From Microbispora sp. H13382 (lineage in GTDB: Bacteria > Actinomycetota > Actinomycetes > Streptosporangiales > Streptosporangiaceae): 64,000 nucleotides of DNA. The stretch lies in the NCBI RefSeq assembly GCF_014161445.1, contig NZ_JABBXA010000023.1, positions 1 to 64,000 on the forward strand. The letters run 5' to 3'. Shown in pieces: positions 39,622 to 49,142 of this stretch (position 1 is its first letter; every line of letters starts with the position of its first letter). Position numbers and translations under genes: made by a program. Under the pieces are notes generated by a model, which made no database searches, was not told the DNA's origin, and saw only the letters and a program-made list of their open reading frames with translations.

Positions 39622-42228
39622 TCACAGCTCGCCGCGTTCGACGGCCAGGGCGAGCTCGACGCGCGACCGCAGGCCGGTCTTCGCGTAGACGCGGGTGAGA
39701 TAGACCTCGACGGTCTTGCGGCTGTAGTGCAGCTCCTCGGCGATCTGGGGGTTGCTCAGCCCGTCGGCGACCAGTTCGATGACACGGCGCTCCCCGGGGG
39801 TCAGGCGGCCCGCCGGTTCGGGGACCAGCCCGGCCGCACGCAGGCGGCGCTCCGACAGGGCCGCCCAGGGCGCGGCGCCGAGCCGGGTGAAGATCGCGTG
39901 TGCGCGGGGGAGCTGCGCGGTGTCGCCGAGCGCGCCGAGGACCAGCCGGGCCCGGGCCTCCTCGAACGGCAGGCCGTCCGCGCGGGCCTGCTCCAGCGCC
40001 GCGCCCGCCCGCGCGCGGTCGCGGAACGCCCAGCCCACCGCCAGGTCGGCCGCGAGCCGGGCCCGGGGGGTGCCGTTCGCCGACCGCTCCTCCAGCCGGG
40101 AGGCCGCCGCCCGGCAGCCCGCGTCGTCGCCCGCCCCTGCCGTCACCAGCACCTTGATCGCCAGCGCCCGGTGCACCACCTCGGGCACCTCGTACGCGAG
40201 GGCGTCGTCGAGTTCGCGCCGCGCGGCGGCGATGTCGCCGCGGCCCGCCGCCAGGCGCGCGCGTAACACGCATCGCATGCCCTGCTGCAGGGCCGAGCCG
40301 GGCGGCGGCTCGGCGAGGACCCGGGCGGCCTCGTCCAGCCTGCCCTGGTCGAGCAGGATGTCCAGTTCCATGTTGCGCAGGAGGGCCAGGTTCTCCAGCA
40401 GGCCCGCCTCGGCCAGCGCCCGGGCCGCGACCGCGATCTCCTCCAGCGCCCGCGCCCACTCGCCGCTCATCCGCCGGATCACGGCCATGGTCCGTACGTG
40501 CTGCCCGGCGATGTCGTGCCAGCCGAGGCCGCGGTGGATCTGCTCGGCCTGGTCGAGCACCTCGACGGCGCGCGAGCGCTGCCCGGCGATCGCCAGCACG
40601 TGCGCCGCCGACTCCAGCGACGCGAGCCGGGCGCCAGGGGGCAGCGCGGCGGCGAAGGTGAGCAGGTCGTCGACCGCCCGCCGCGTCTCGGTCCAGTCGC
40701 CCTGGACGAGCGCGTGAAGGGCCAGGTAGCCGACCGTGATCGCGCGGTCCTGCGGCGGGCAGTCGGCCAGGCCCTCCCAGGCCCGCCGGGCGGATTCCCT
40801 GCTGGGACGGCCCATCTCCGCGCTGACCAGCGCCTGCTGCGCGAGCAGCGCCGAGGCGTCGTCGGCCTTCGGGATCTGGCGGCGGGCCACGTCGAGGGCC
40901 ACCTCGTACCAGCCCATCACGTGGGCCGCGCCGACCGCGGTGTACGCGGCGCGGGTGCGCCGCCGCCCGGCGGGCAGCACGGCGAGCCCACGCTGCGCGG
41001 AGTTCAGCGCCAGTGCGGGCCGCGACCCCTTCCAGTACGCGAGAGCCTGCCTGGCCAGCAGCTCGCCGGGCTCCGGGGACAGCTCGGCGGCCTTGCCGTA
41101 CCAGTGCGCGGCCGACAGCGGCGCGGTCCAGCGGGTCAGTTCGGCCGCGCGCAGCACCGCGGGCAGTGCCTCGGCGGCCGGCCCCGCCTCGGCCATGTGG
41201 GTGGCCCACTCCAGGACCCGTCTGGTCCCGGTCAGCCCCTCCCGTTCGAGCATGGCGGCGATGCGGCGGTGCACCTCGCGCCGGCCGGAGGCGCCGAGGT
41301 CGTCGTAGAGCGCCTCGGCCACGAGCGGGTGCGCCAGCGCGTAGCCGTCGCCGTTCTCGGTCACCACGCCATCCCTGACCAGCGCCTCGAAGGCGCGTTC
41401 CGCCCGGGGCGGGTCGAGCCCGGCGAGTTCGGCGAGGGCCGTGAGATCGGCGCTCTCCCTCGTCCGCGACAACGTGGCCAGCACGCGGGCGAGGTCGCGT
41501 CCGCCCCGGTCGCGCTGGAACAGGCGGCTCAGGATCGCGCCACGCCGCGCCCCCGGATCCGCAGAGCGCACGGCACCGCCCTGCACCAGGGCCAGCACGG
41601 CCTCCTGCACGAACCACGGGTTGCCCCGGCTCGCGACGTGGATCCGCCGCAGGACGGTGTCGCTCGGCGTACGGCCGAGCAGCGTGCCGACCAGGTCCGC
41701 GATCTCGGCCATGTTCAGCGGCTGGAGCCGGACGGACAGGTCCACGTCGAGCGGGGGAGGGTGGCGGGCGGTGCCGAGGATGGCGACGGCGTCGTGGCGG
41801 CGCGGCAGGGCCCGCAGCACGCTCAGGGTGTCGGCGTCGGCCAGGTGTAGATCGTCGATGGCGAGGAGGGTCGGGCCGGGCAGCGACTCCAGCAGGCGGG
41901 CGGCCATCGCGCCGGGCGCCGCCGCGGGGTGCCCGAACGCGGCCTGGTCGATCGCGTCGAGCAGGTCGGACAGTACGTCGGCCGCCTCACCGCGCAGCGC
42001 GCCGAGCGCATCGACGAGGGGGGCGTAGGCGCGCCCGCCGTCCAGTTCGCGGGCCTGGCCGCGCAGCACGTGGTAGCCCTTGAGCCGCGCCGCGACCTCG
42101 TTCAGCAGGTGCGTCTTCCCGATGCCGGGCTCGCCGAGGACGAGGACGGTCCGCGGCGTCTTCGACAGGGCCGACACCACCTGACCGAGCGTGCCCGCGC
42201 GGCCCTCGCCGGCGGCCGATACGTCCAA
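39622..42228 (-). CDS. LuxR family (LAL-type) ATP-binding transcriptional regulator
   Basis: 868 residues. The N-terminal AAA/STAND ATPase has Walker A LVLGEPGIGKTHLL near 30 and Walker B LLAIDDLHLAD near 115. A long alpha-helical TPR-like middle part rich in Ala and Arg (about 330-790) follows. The C-terminal LuxR HTH (about 802-865) contains TPGERRVIELVADGLSNPQI and VEVYLTRVYAKTGLRSR. LAL regulators sense ligands such as maltotriose or control secondary metabolism. The best start is TTG at 42228, since the Walker region begins 29 residues later. No biosynthetic cluster is next to it. Confidence 0.9.
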   Translation of the reverse strand: MDVSAAGEGRAGTLGQVVSALSKTPRTVLVLGEPGIGKTHLLNEVAARLKGYHVLRGQARELDGGRAYAPLVDALGALRGEAADVLSDLLDAIDQAAFGHPAAAPGAMAARLLESLPGPTLLAIDDLHLADADTLSVLRALPRRHDAVAILGTARHPPPLDVDLSVRLQPLNMAEIADLVGTLLGRTPSDTVLRRIHVASRGNPWFVQEAVLALVQGGAVRSADPGARRGAILSRLFQRDRGGRDLARVLATLSRTRESADLTALAELAGLDPPRAERAFEALVRDGVVTENGDGYALAHPLVAEALYDDLGASGRREVHRRIAAMLEREGLTGTRRVLEWATHMAEAGPAAEALPAVLRAAELTRWTAPLSAAHWYGKAAELSPEPGELLARQALAYWKGSRPALALNSAQRGLAVLPAGRRRTRAAYTAVGAAHVMGWYEVALDVARRQIPKADDASALLAQQALVSAEMGRPSRESARRAWEGLADCPPQDRAITVGYLALHALVQGDWTETRRAVDDLLTFAAALPPGARLASLESAAHVLAIAGQRSRAVEVLDQAEQIHRGLGWHDIAGQHVRTMAVIRRMSGEWARALEEIAVAARALAEAGLLENLALLRNMELDILLDQGRLDEAARVLAEPPPGSALQQGMRCVLRARLAAGRGDIAAARRELDDALAYEVPEVVHRALAIKVLVTAGAGDDAGCRAAASRLEERSANGTPRARLAADLAVGWAFRDRARAGAALEQARADGLPFEEARARLVLGALGDTAQLPRAHAIFTRLGAAPWAALSERRLRAAGLVPEPAGRLTPGERRVIELVADGLSNPQIAEELHYSRKTVEVYLTRVYAKTGLRSRVELALAVERGEL

Positions 42229-42348
42229 GGCTGGCCGTCACTCCCTTCGCATCCGTCCCGCTGGTGTCTCCTAGGACGCGGCGGAAAGGTTGAACGTTCA
42301 CACGTGAATGTGACGCGCTCCGCAAGTGATCGCAAGGGGATCGATATA

Positions 42349-42888
42349 TCAAGATTCGAACACGGCGACGGCGGCGGCGGTCAGTCTCTCCTCGACCACC
42401 TCCGCGGGCACGTCCATCGTTTTCACCACCCCGGACTGCACCGCACCGAGGGCGGCCCAGGCGCGTACGCGCGTGCTCGGGGAGGGGTCCGGCCCGGCCA
42501 GGCGGGCGAACAGCTCCCGGCCGAACTCCCTGATCGCCTCGCCGGGCGATCCGGGAGGGGCGCTGTCGGCGCCGCCGATGTCCTCGGTGAGCAGCCGGAC
42601 CACCGCGCGGTGCCGTACGGCGAACGCGGTGAACGCCCGCAGGAACTCCCGGTGCCCGGGGAACCGGGCGCCGAGCAGCGTGAGCAGGTCGTCGGCCGCC
42701 GGGGCGATGATCTCGGCCGCCAGCCTGTCCTTGGGATGGAAGTGGTAGGCGACCGCCGTCTTGGTCAGACCGACCGCCGCCGCGATGTCGGCGAGCGACA
42801 CGGCGGCGTACCCGCGTTCGGCGAACAGGTCGCGGGCCGCGGCCAGGATCCGGGACCGGGTCGCGTTCCCCTGGTCGAGTGTGGTCAT
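42349..42888 (-). CDS. TetR/AcrR family repressor of the divergent MMPL transporter
   Basis: 179 residues. The HTH at about 12-55 (VSLADIAAAVGLTKTAVAYHF) is followed by a TetR_C domain with AFTAFAVRHRAVVRLLTEDIGG. The ATG at 42888 is the normal start. The same reading frame stays open far upstream, to 45264, but that part is the antisense of the transporter gene. Two palindromes with the ACGGCCGT core lie 57-81 bp before its start, between it and the divergent MMPL gene. Confidence 0.92.
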   Translation of the reverse strand: MTTLDQGNATRSRILAAARDLFAERGYAAVSLADIAAAVGLTKTAVAYHFHPKDRLAAEIIAPAADDLLTLLGARFPGHREFLRAFTAFAVRHRAVVRLLTEDIGGADSAPPGSPGEAIREFGRELFARLAGPDPSPSTRVRAWAALGAVQSGVVKTMDVPAEVVEERLTAAAVAVFES

Positions 42889-42944
42889 CGTCTCATTTTC
42901 CGGCGTGCCGCTCGCCCGCCGACAAGTTCCGTTTACCCTTGTTT

Positions 42945-42969
42945 TGTACGGCCGTACAGGACGGCCGTC
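42945..42969. promoter_or_regulatory. TetR operators in front of the MMPL gene
   Basis: TGTACGGCCGTACA is a perfect 14-bp palindrome at 42945-42958, followed two bases later by GACGGCCGTC, a 10-bp palindrome at 42960-42969. Both share ACGGCCGT with centres 13 bp apart. They lie 28-52 bp upstream of the MMPL start. Confidence 0.75.
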
Positions 42970-42996
42970 AGGACATGCTACCCGGGACGGACGACG

Positions 42997-45249
42997 ATGA
43001 GCGGGCTTCTGGGGCGGCTCGGCGGATGGTGCGCGCGCCACGGCTGGATCGTGCTGACGCTGTGGGTGCTGGCGGCGGGACTGCTCACGGCGGGCACGCT
43101 GGTGTGGGGCCGGCCGGTGAACAACGACGTCGCGATCCCCGGCACGGACGCGCAGCGGGCGCACGAACTCATGCACGAGGGCTTCGGCCCGGGATTCGAC
43201 CCGGGCGGGACAGTGCAGCTCGTTCTCTACACGGCGAACGGCACACTGATCGACAAGTCCCGCAAACAGGCCGTCGAGGAGTCGATGGACGCCCTGCGGC
43301 GCGCGCCGCACGTCACCCAGGTGGAGACGCCGTACCGGATCGGCGGCATGTCGTCCAACCTGCGGATCGGCATGATCACCGTACGGCTGAAGGGGCAGGA
43401 CACCACCAAGATCGCGCAGACCTCCGAGCAGCTCGTCGCCGCCGCCGCGCCGGCTGCGCGGGCGGGCATCGAGGTCGTCCCGTCCGACAGCTCCACTCCC
43501 GCCGACAAGCAGATCAAGACCGGCGCCAGCGAGGTCGCGGGCGTGGTCGTCGCGCTGCTGGTGCTGCTGTTCGCCTTCGGGACGTTGGTCGCCGCGCTCG
43601 TGCCGATCTTCACCGCGCTGATCAGCATCGGCGTGGGGCTCGGCGTGATCGCGCTGCTCGGGCACGTCGTGGACGTGCCCTCGACGGCGTCGATCCTGGC
43701 CACGATGATCGGCCTCGGCGTCGGCATCGACTACGCGTTGTTCCTGCTGTCGCGGCACCGGTCGCTGCTGGCCGCCGGCGTGCCGGTGCGGGAGGCGGTG
43801 CGGCGCACCGTGGCCTCCTCGGGCGGGGCCGTGCTGTTCGCCGGCGGCACGGTCGTGATCGCGCTGAGCGCGCTGATGCTCACCGGCTTCCCGCTGCTGC
43901 GCACGCTCGGCTGGATCACCGGCGTCTCGGTCGTGTGCGCCGTGCTCACGTCGATCACGCTGGTGCCGGCGCTGCTCGGCATCCTGGGGCACCGGATCAA
44001 CGCGCTGCGGTTGCCGTTCTCCGGGCGCACCGCCCGCCGCGACGGCCCGGCCACGGGCTGGGCCAAGCTGGGCGCCTGGGTGGCGCGCCGTCCCTGGCGG
44101 GTGCTCGCCGTCACCGTGGTCGTGCTGGCGGCGCTGGCCGCCCCGGCCGCCACGATCAAGCTCGGTCCGCTCGACAACGGGTACGGCGACAAGGGCACCT
44201 CCGCCCGCCGGGCGTACGAGCTGATCGAGGCGGGCTTCGGCCCGGGGGCCAACGGCGGGCTCGTCGTCGTGGCCGAACTGGACCAGAAGATCGCCGACTC
44301 GACGCCGCCCGACCCGGTCGTGCAGGTGCTGCGGCAGCGGGTCGAGCACACCGAGGGCGTCGCGTTCGTCGCCCCGCCGAAGGTCAACGAGGACGGCCGC
44401 TCGGTGCTCATCCAGGCCGTGCCCGACTACGCGCCGAGCGACCCGCGGGCCCTCGACGTGGTGAAGCGGGTGCGGGCCATCGAGGTGCCCGGGGCGCACG
44501 TCCACGTCGGCGGCGAGGTGGCCGGGCTGGCGGACGCGGGCGACCGCATCATGGGCAGGACGCCGCTGGTCGTCGGCATCGTCGTGCTGCTCAGCGCCCT
44601 GCTCCTGCTGCTGGCCTTCCGCGCGCCCCTGGTCGCGGTCAAGGCGGCGGTGATGAACCTCGTCTCGCTCGGCGCAGCCTTCGGCGCCCTCGCCGTGGTG
44701 TTCTCCCACGGCCTGGGCAGCCGCCTGGTCGGCATGGACCCCCCGCCCTCGGCCGACGGGTCCTACCTCGCCACGCTGTTCTTCTCGGTGCCCATCGACA
44801 CGTACGTGCCGCTCATCCTGTTCGCCGTGCTGTTCGGCCTGTCGATGGACTACGAGGTCTTCCTGCTCACCTCCGTACGGCAGGCCTACGCCCGCAGCGG
44901 GGACAACCGGAGCGCGGTGGCCGAGGGACTGGGGTCGACCGGCCGCGTCATCACCTCGGCCGCGCTGATCATGGTGGCGGTGTTCACCGCCTTCATCGCC
45001 TACCCCGACCCGTTGGTCAAGGTGTTCGGCGTCGGGCTGGCCGTGGCCATCACCGTCGACGCGACCCTGATCCGGGGCTTCCTCGTGCCCGCCACGATGG
45101 TGCTGCTCGGCAGGCTCAACTGGTGGATCCCGCGGTGGCTCGACCGGATCCTGCCGAACCTGTCCATCGAGGGCCATGAGGAGGACGGCGAGCCGGCCGG
45201 GCCGGCGGAGCCCGAACTCGTCGGCGCGGGCCGGCACGCTCGTCCCTGA
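42997..45249 (+). CDS. MMPL/RND family transporter
   Basis: 750 residues with about 12 transmembrane segments in two RND halves and two large extracellular loops. The proton-relay Asp/Tyr pairs characteristic of MMPL proteins are in GVGIDYALFLLSRHRSL near 243 and GLSMDYEVFLLTSVRQAY near 618. Streptomycete and mycobacterial relatives export lipids, glycolipids or drugs. ATG 42997 is correct by family; the open frame upstream to 41929 includes the TetR promoter. Control by the divergent TetR gene through two operators is very likely. The substrate is unknown. Confidence 0.92.
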   Translation: MSGLLGRLGGWCARHGWIVLTLWVLAAGLLTAGTLVWGRPVNNDVAIPGTDAQRAHELMHEGFGPGFDPGGTVQLVLYTANGTLIDKSRKQAVEESMDALRRAPHVTQVETPYRIGGMSSNLRIGMITVRLKGQDTTKIAQTSEQLVAAAAPAARAGIEVVPSDSSTPADKQIKTGASEVAGVVVALLVLLFAFGTLVAALVPIFTALISIGVGLGVIALLGHVVDVPSTASILATMIGLGVGIDYALFLLSRHRSLLAAGVPVREAVRRTVASSGGAVLFAGGTVVIALSALMLTGFPLLRTLGWITGVSVVCAVLTSITLVPALLGILGHRINALRLPFSGRTARRDGPATGWAKLGAWVARRPWRVLAVTVVVLAALAAPAATIKLGPLDNGYGDKGTSARRAYELIEAGFGPGANGGLVVVAELDQKIADSTPPDPVVQVLRQRVEHTEGVAFVAPPKVNEDGRSVLIQAVPDYAPSDPRALDVVKRVRAIEVPGAHVHVGGEVAGLADAGDRIMGRTPLVVGIVVLLSALLLLLAFRAPLVAVKAAVMNLVSLGAAFGALAVVFSHGLGSRLVGMDPPPSADGSYLATLFFSVPIDTYVPLILFAVLFGLSMDYEVFLLTSVRQAYARSGDNRSAVAEGLGSTGRVITSAALIMVAVFTAFIAYPDPLVKVFGVGLAVAITVDATLIRGFLVPATMVLLGRLNWWIPRWLDRILPNLSIEGHEEDGEPAGPAEPELVGAGRHARP

Positions 45250-45280
45250 CGCGCTCATTCGCACGGCACCGGTGTCCGGG

Positions 45281-46606
45281 TCAGAAGTTCTTGCTCCGGA
45301 CCGTCCAGGGGGCTCTGGCCGCCAGACCCGAGGGGCCGAGGATGTACGCGCGTGCCGTGGCGTTGCCGTTGAGGGTCATGTCCAGGAACTGGACCACCGC
45401 GGTCATGCCGTCGGTCATCTGGCTGCCGGTGATGAACCCGACGTGACCGGCCTGCGGATGCTCGGCCAGCACCGCCGGCACCTGGGTGAGGTCGTAGTTG
45501 GCCCGGGTGTTGTCGTAGGCGATGTCGGAGGGCCCGCCGTCCAGGAACATCACCGGGGTGTGCAGCTTGGACAGTTCCGCGCGTGAGTATCCGAACGAAC
45601 CGTCGGCGAACAGCCCGCTGTCCAGCGAGACGACGCTCTTGACCCGCCGGTCCTGGCCGGCGATCAGCGCCTCCAGCCCGCCGCAGGAGTGCCCGGCCGT
45701 GGCGACCCTGGACAGGTCGATGCGCTGGTAGAGCGGCGAGCCGGCGCGGGCGTTCTCCCGCTCGGCCCAGCTGATCCCGTCGGTCAGCAGCGACGGGATC
45801 GGGGACCCGCTCTGCACGCCGTTCGGCGAGCCGTCGACCGACGCGGTGTCGACCACGACGAACCCGCGGGCGGCGACGAACGTCAGCGCCTGGACGACCT
45901 CGCTCCCGTTGGTGTGTGCGCAGGCCCCGTTGCCGAAGACCAGCACGGGCATGGGACGCCCCACGGCCGCGGGGTTCGACGGCCGGAACACGGTGTAGCG
46001 GTTGGTGCCGTACGCCCCCTCCCTGGTGACCGGGAAGTTGTTCTCGATGGCCGGCCTGCTCGGCGGGGTGGGACTGGCACTCGGCGAGGCGCTGGGACTG
46101 GGACTGGGACTGGGACTGGGGGAGGCGCTGGCACTGGCACTGGCGCTGGGGCTCGGCGTGGGGCTGGGGCTGGGAGAGGTGACGCCGCCGGTGCAGGTCA
46201 CGCCGTTCAGGGCGAAGCTGGACGGGACCGGGTTGGAGCCGTTCCAGCTGCCGTTGAACCCGAATTCCGTGCTGCCTCCGGTGGGGATGCCGCCGTTGTA
46301 GGAGAGGTTGGTCACCGTGACCTGGGAGCCGGACTGGGTGTGGGTGCCGTTCCACAGCTGGGTGATGGTCTGCCCGGCGGGGAACGACCAGGTCAGCTTC
46401 CAGCCGTTGATCGGGTCACCGAGGTTGCGGACGCTGACGCTCGCGCCGAAGCCGCCTTGCCACTGGCTGGTGACCGTGTAGCCGACCTGGCACCCGGCCG
46501 CGGCCGCCGACGCGGCGTGCGTCGCGGCCACCCCGGCGCCGGCCGTCAGCAGCACGGCGGCGGCCGACAGCGTCAACCGCCGGCGAAAAGAGCTCTCAAT
46601 ACGCAC
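45281..46606 (-). CDS. secreted CBM2-linked alpha/beta hydrolase (esterase-like)
   Basis: 441 residues. A signal peptide (about 1-37, ending near ASAAAA) is followed by an N-terminal CBM2 (about 39-138, WNGTHTQSGSQVTVTNLSYN). A long linker made almost only of Pro, Ser, Thr and Ala (about 142-184) leads to an alpha/beta hydrolase (about 190-441). The nucleophile is Ser307 in ATAGHSCGGLEAL, and His is in HPQAGHVGFITG. Such enzymes include acetyl-xylan and polyester-type esterases. The GTG at 46606 follows GGGAGAAG. A perfect LacI-type palindrome GTTAGCGCTAAC lies 31 bp before the start, so sugar-induced expression is likely. Confidence 0.9.
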   Translation of the reverse strand: MRIESSFRRRLTLSAAAVLLTAGAGVAATHAASAAAAGCQVGYTVTSQWQGGFGASVSVRNLGDPINGWKLTWSFPAGQTITQLWNGTHTQSGSQVTVTNLSYNGGIPTGGSTEFGFNGSWNGSNPVPSSFALNGVTCTGGVTSPSPSPTPSPSASASASASPSPSPSPSPSASPSASPTPPSRPAIENNFPVTREGAYGTNRYTVFRPSNPAAVGRPMPVLVFGNGACAHTNGSEVVQALTFVAARGFVVVDTASVDGSPNGVQSGSPIPSLLTDGISWAERENARAGSPLYQRIDLSRVATAGHSCGGLEALIAGQDRRVKSVVSLDSGLFADGSFGYSRAELSKLHTPVMFLDGGPSDIAYDNTRANYDLTQVPAVLAEHPQAGHVGFITGSQMTDGMTAVVQFLDMTLNGNATARAYILGPSGLAARAPWTVRSKNF

Positions 46607-46636
46607 GGGCTTCTCCCGAGTCTCCCGAGTATTCGC

Positions 46637-46648
46637 GTTAGCGCTAAC
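46637..46648. promoter_or_regulatory. LacI-family operator (perfect 12-bp palindrome)
   Basis: GTTAGCGCTAAC with a central CG. Sites of the form TGTTAGCGCTAACA are typical of LacI-family regulators of glycoside hydrolase and sugar-transport genes in actinomycetes. It ends 31 bp upstream of the CBM2 hydrolase start on the minus strand. Confidence 0.72.
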
Positions 46649-46857
46649 AATCAAGGGTGCCGATGTACGCGGACATCGCTTCTGTCGCTGTCGGGAGTCA
46701 AACCGGCACGCAATGACGCGTCAACGGCACGAGGGTGTCCGCCGTTCTGACAGCACGATGGGAAACCCCTGGTGAACAGGCGCTTCGAAAAGCATGCGAA
46801 AGACTGTCGGTCGGGACGGCGGTGAATCTTTCACGCCACCCGCCCGTCATGCGCGGG

Positions 46858-49071
46858 TCAGTCGACCACCGGAGGAGGCGGGCTGTCCTGCGGATCGGGA
46901 CTCTGCCGCCCCGGCTCCCGCGGCCCGGGGTCCCCCGGCACCGGGCTCCTCGGCGGATCAGGAGTCGTGGGTGTATCGCTCCTTGGCGGATCGGGTGACT
47001 TGGGTGGGTCGGGCGTCTTGGGCGGGGTGGGGCTCTCGTTCCCCTGACCCGAGGGGGACTCCTGCGGCCGCGGGCACCGGGGGCCGCCGACCCCCACCTC
47101 GGCCTGGCGCGGCCCGCCGGGATAGGCCGGATCGGTCGTGACGCGCACCCCGAACAGGGCCCTCTTCCCGCATTCCACGGGCCCGAGGCCGGCGGCCACC
47201 GTGAAGGAGTAGGACGTGCGGCCCGAGAGCGTACGGGTGTCGGCCGCTGTCGAGCGGCCGTCGCGCGTGAAGACGGTGGAGACCCTGACCGGGCCCCTGC
47301 CCGTGGTCCGCACCGTCACGGCCGCCGCCCTGCCGTCCCAGCGGTCGATCGCCACGTCCTCGACGGCGGGCGCCGGGCAGGGCGCCCCGGTGAGTCTCCG
47401 CGTCTGTGCGCGGGTGCCCCCGCGGGCGGCCGGGGCCGTGGACACCTCGACCCGACGAAAGACGGTGGTCCCGCAGGCCGGGGCGGGGAACGGCTGCTGC
47501 AGCCCGATGTGATAGGACGTCGCGCCCCGCAACCCGACCGTCTGCGCGGGCGCGGCGGTGAGCGCGTCCGGCGACGGCCCGGCCGCGAAACGTGCGGTGA
47601 GCAGGACCCGGGCCGTCGTGCTCGCCCGTACGTCGACCGTGACCGCCTGGCCGTCGAACGCCGCGATGCCGAGGTCCGTGACCCGCGCCGGCGCCGGCGA
47701 CGCGGTCGCGCCCAGGTGCGAGGGGGTGGCGCTCGGCCCCGAAGAGTCCGGCGGCCCCGAAGAGCCCGGCGGGACGGAGTGGCTCGGCGGGACGGCCGGC
47801 CCGGTGGACACGGACGACACCGGCGTGCCGGACAGGTCGGGCGGCGTCGTCCCGGCGTTGTCGTCCGGCCCCGCATCGCTCTCCGCGGTCTCGCCCGGTG
47901 TCGTCTCGTCCGGTGCCGTTTCCCCCGATGCCGTCTCGTCGGGTGCGGTCTCGGCTGTGACCGGCGGGACCGCTTCCGTGGAGTCCGTGGCCGGGGGCAG
48001 CGCCGCCGGAGCGCTCCGCGGCGGCGGGGTGAGCAGGGTGTCCTGCGCCACCGGGGTTTGCCGGTTGGCCGCGACCACCGCCGCGATCACGGCGGCCGAC
48101 AGAACGGCGGCGCCGATGGCGAAACGGGGCGCGAAGCGCGTGAGCCGCTCCGACAGCACGGTCTGGGCGAGCGAGGTGGACGCCTCGACCGGCTCGGCCG
48201 GAGCGGCCAGGGGGAACGTCAGCGCCAGCAGCGTCGCCAGCTCGGCCAGATGGCGGCGGCCGCGCTGCTCCCAGTCGGGCCCGTACGCGGCGGTCGCGGC
48301 GGTCTCCAGATCGGCGATGAACGCCCGCGCGGTGGGCGGCCGGTCCGCCGGGTTCTTGGCCATGCCGCGCGCGACCAGGCCCCGCACCGAGCCCGGCACG
48401 TCCGCCGCCGGGACGGGAGCGCTGCGGTGCAGCATGCGCAGCGCCGTCAGATCGCCGGCCCGGTAGGGCCGCCGCCCGGTGAGGCACTCGTAGAACACGC
48501 AGGTGGCCGCGTACACGTCGGCCGAGGGGCCGGCGAGCCCGCCGTACCACTGCTCCGGAGCCATGTAGGGCGGGGTGCCCGCGGGCGCGTCCGGCGAGCC
48601 GCTCGGCGTCGCGATGCCGAAGTCCGACAACTTGCTGGTCCCGTCGGCCTGGATCAGCACGTTCTCCGGCTTGTAGTCACGGTGGACGATGCCCGCGGCG
48701 TGCGCCGCCGACAGGCCCGCGAGCGAGCCCTTCAGCACGACCAGCGCCGCCTCCGGGCTGGTCGAGCCGTGCTCGGCGAGGATCCTGCGCAGTGAGACCC
48801 CGTCGACGAGCTCCATGACGATCGCCGCGCCGTCGGGCGCCTCGACGTACTCGTACAGGCGCACGACGTTGGGATCGTTCAGCTCGACCATGACCCGGGC
48901 CTCGTGCCGGAAGCCGGCGAGGAAGCGCCGGTCCCGCCGCAGTTCCTCGCGCAGGTACTTGATCGCCACGTAGGCGCCGGTGGTCACGTAGGTCGCCAGC
49001 ACGACCCGTCCGGCGCCGCCGGCGCCGAGTTCGCGCACCTCCCGGTATCCCGGTACCGACCAGGCGTTCAT
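46858..49071 (-). CDS. transmembrane serine/threonine protein kinase with an extracellular sensor part
   Basis: 737 residues. The kinase domain (about 8-265) has GAGGAGRV as P-loop, Lys38 in AIKYL, catalytic Asp132 in HRDYKPEN, DFG at 150-152 and APEQWYGG. One membrane helix (about 313-331) separates it from an extracellular Pro/Ser/Thr/Glu-rich spacer of about 110 residues. Two beta-type repeats follow, each with RVTDLGIAAFDGQAVTV-like or VEDVAIDRWDGRAAAV sequence near 463 and 563, then a Pro-rich tail. This layout is a receptor kinase; the extracellular repeats are not PASTA. The ATG at 49071 is well supported. Confidence 0.93.
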   Translation of the reverse strand: MNAWSVPGYREVRELGAGGAGRVVLATYVTTGAYVAIKYLREELRRDRRFLAGFRHEARVMVELNDPNVVRLYEYVEAPDGAAIVMELVDGVSLRRILAEHGSTSPEAALVVLKGSLAGLSAAHAAGIVHRDYKPENVLIQADGTSKLSDFGIATPSGSPDAPAGTPPYMAPEQWYGGLAGPSADVYAATCVFYECLTGRRPYRAGDLTALRMLHRSAPVPAADVPGSVRGLVARGMAKNPADRPPTARAFIADLETAATAAYGPDWEQRGRRHLAELATLLALTFPLAAPAEPVEASTSLAQTVLSERLTRFAPRFAIGAAVLSAAVIAAVVAANRQTPVAQDTLLTPPPRSAPAALPPATDSTEAVPPVTAETAPDETASGETAPDETTPGETAESDAGPDDNAGTTPPDLSGTPVSSVSTGPAVPPSHSVPPGSSGPPDSSGPSATPSHLGATASPAPARVTDLGIAAFDGQAVTVDVRASTTARVLLTARFAAGPSPDALTAAPAQTVGLRGATSYHIGLQQPFPAPACGTTVFRRVEVSTAPAARGGTRAQTRRLTGAPCPAPAVEDVAIDRWDGRAAAVTVRTTGRGPVRVSTVFTRDGRSTAADTRTLSGRTSYSFTVAAGLGPVECGKRALFGVRVTTDPAYPGGPRQAEVGVGGPRCPRPQESPSGQGNESPTPPKTPDPPKSPDPPRSDTPTTPDPPRSPVPGDPGPREPGRQSPDPQDSPPPPVVD

Positions 49072-49142
49072 GACGCCGCCCCCTCGGATAGCTTCGACTC
49101 AAGGTCTCACCCGAAAGGGCGATTGTCACCGGAGCAAAAAAG

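Noticed and set aside
39554..41617. Long minus-strand frame rich in Ala, Gly and Arg
   Set aside because: It is a shifted frame of the LuxR-type regulator; the frame 39622-42228 has Walker motifs and a HTH.
42349..45264. Minus-strand open frame of 971 codons over the MMPL gene
   Set aside because: Only its last 179 codons (TetR) look like protein. The rest is Arg/Gly/His/Asp-rich antisense of the MMPL coding frame, a normal effect of high GC third positions.
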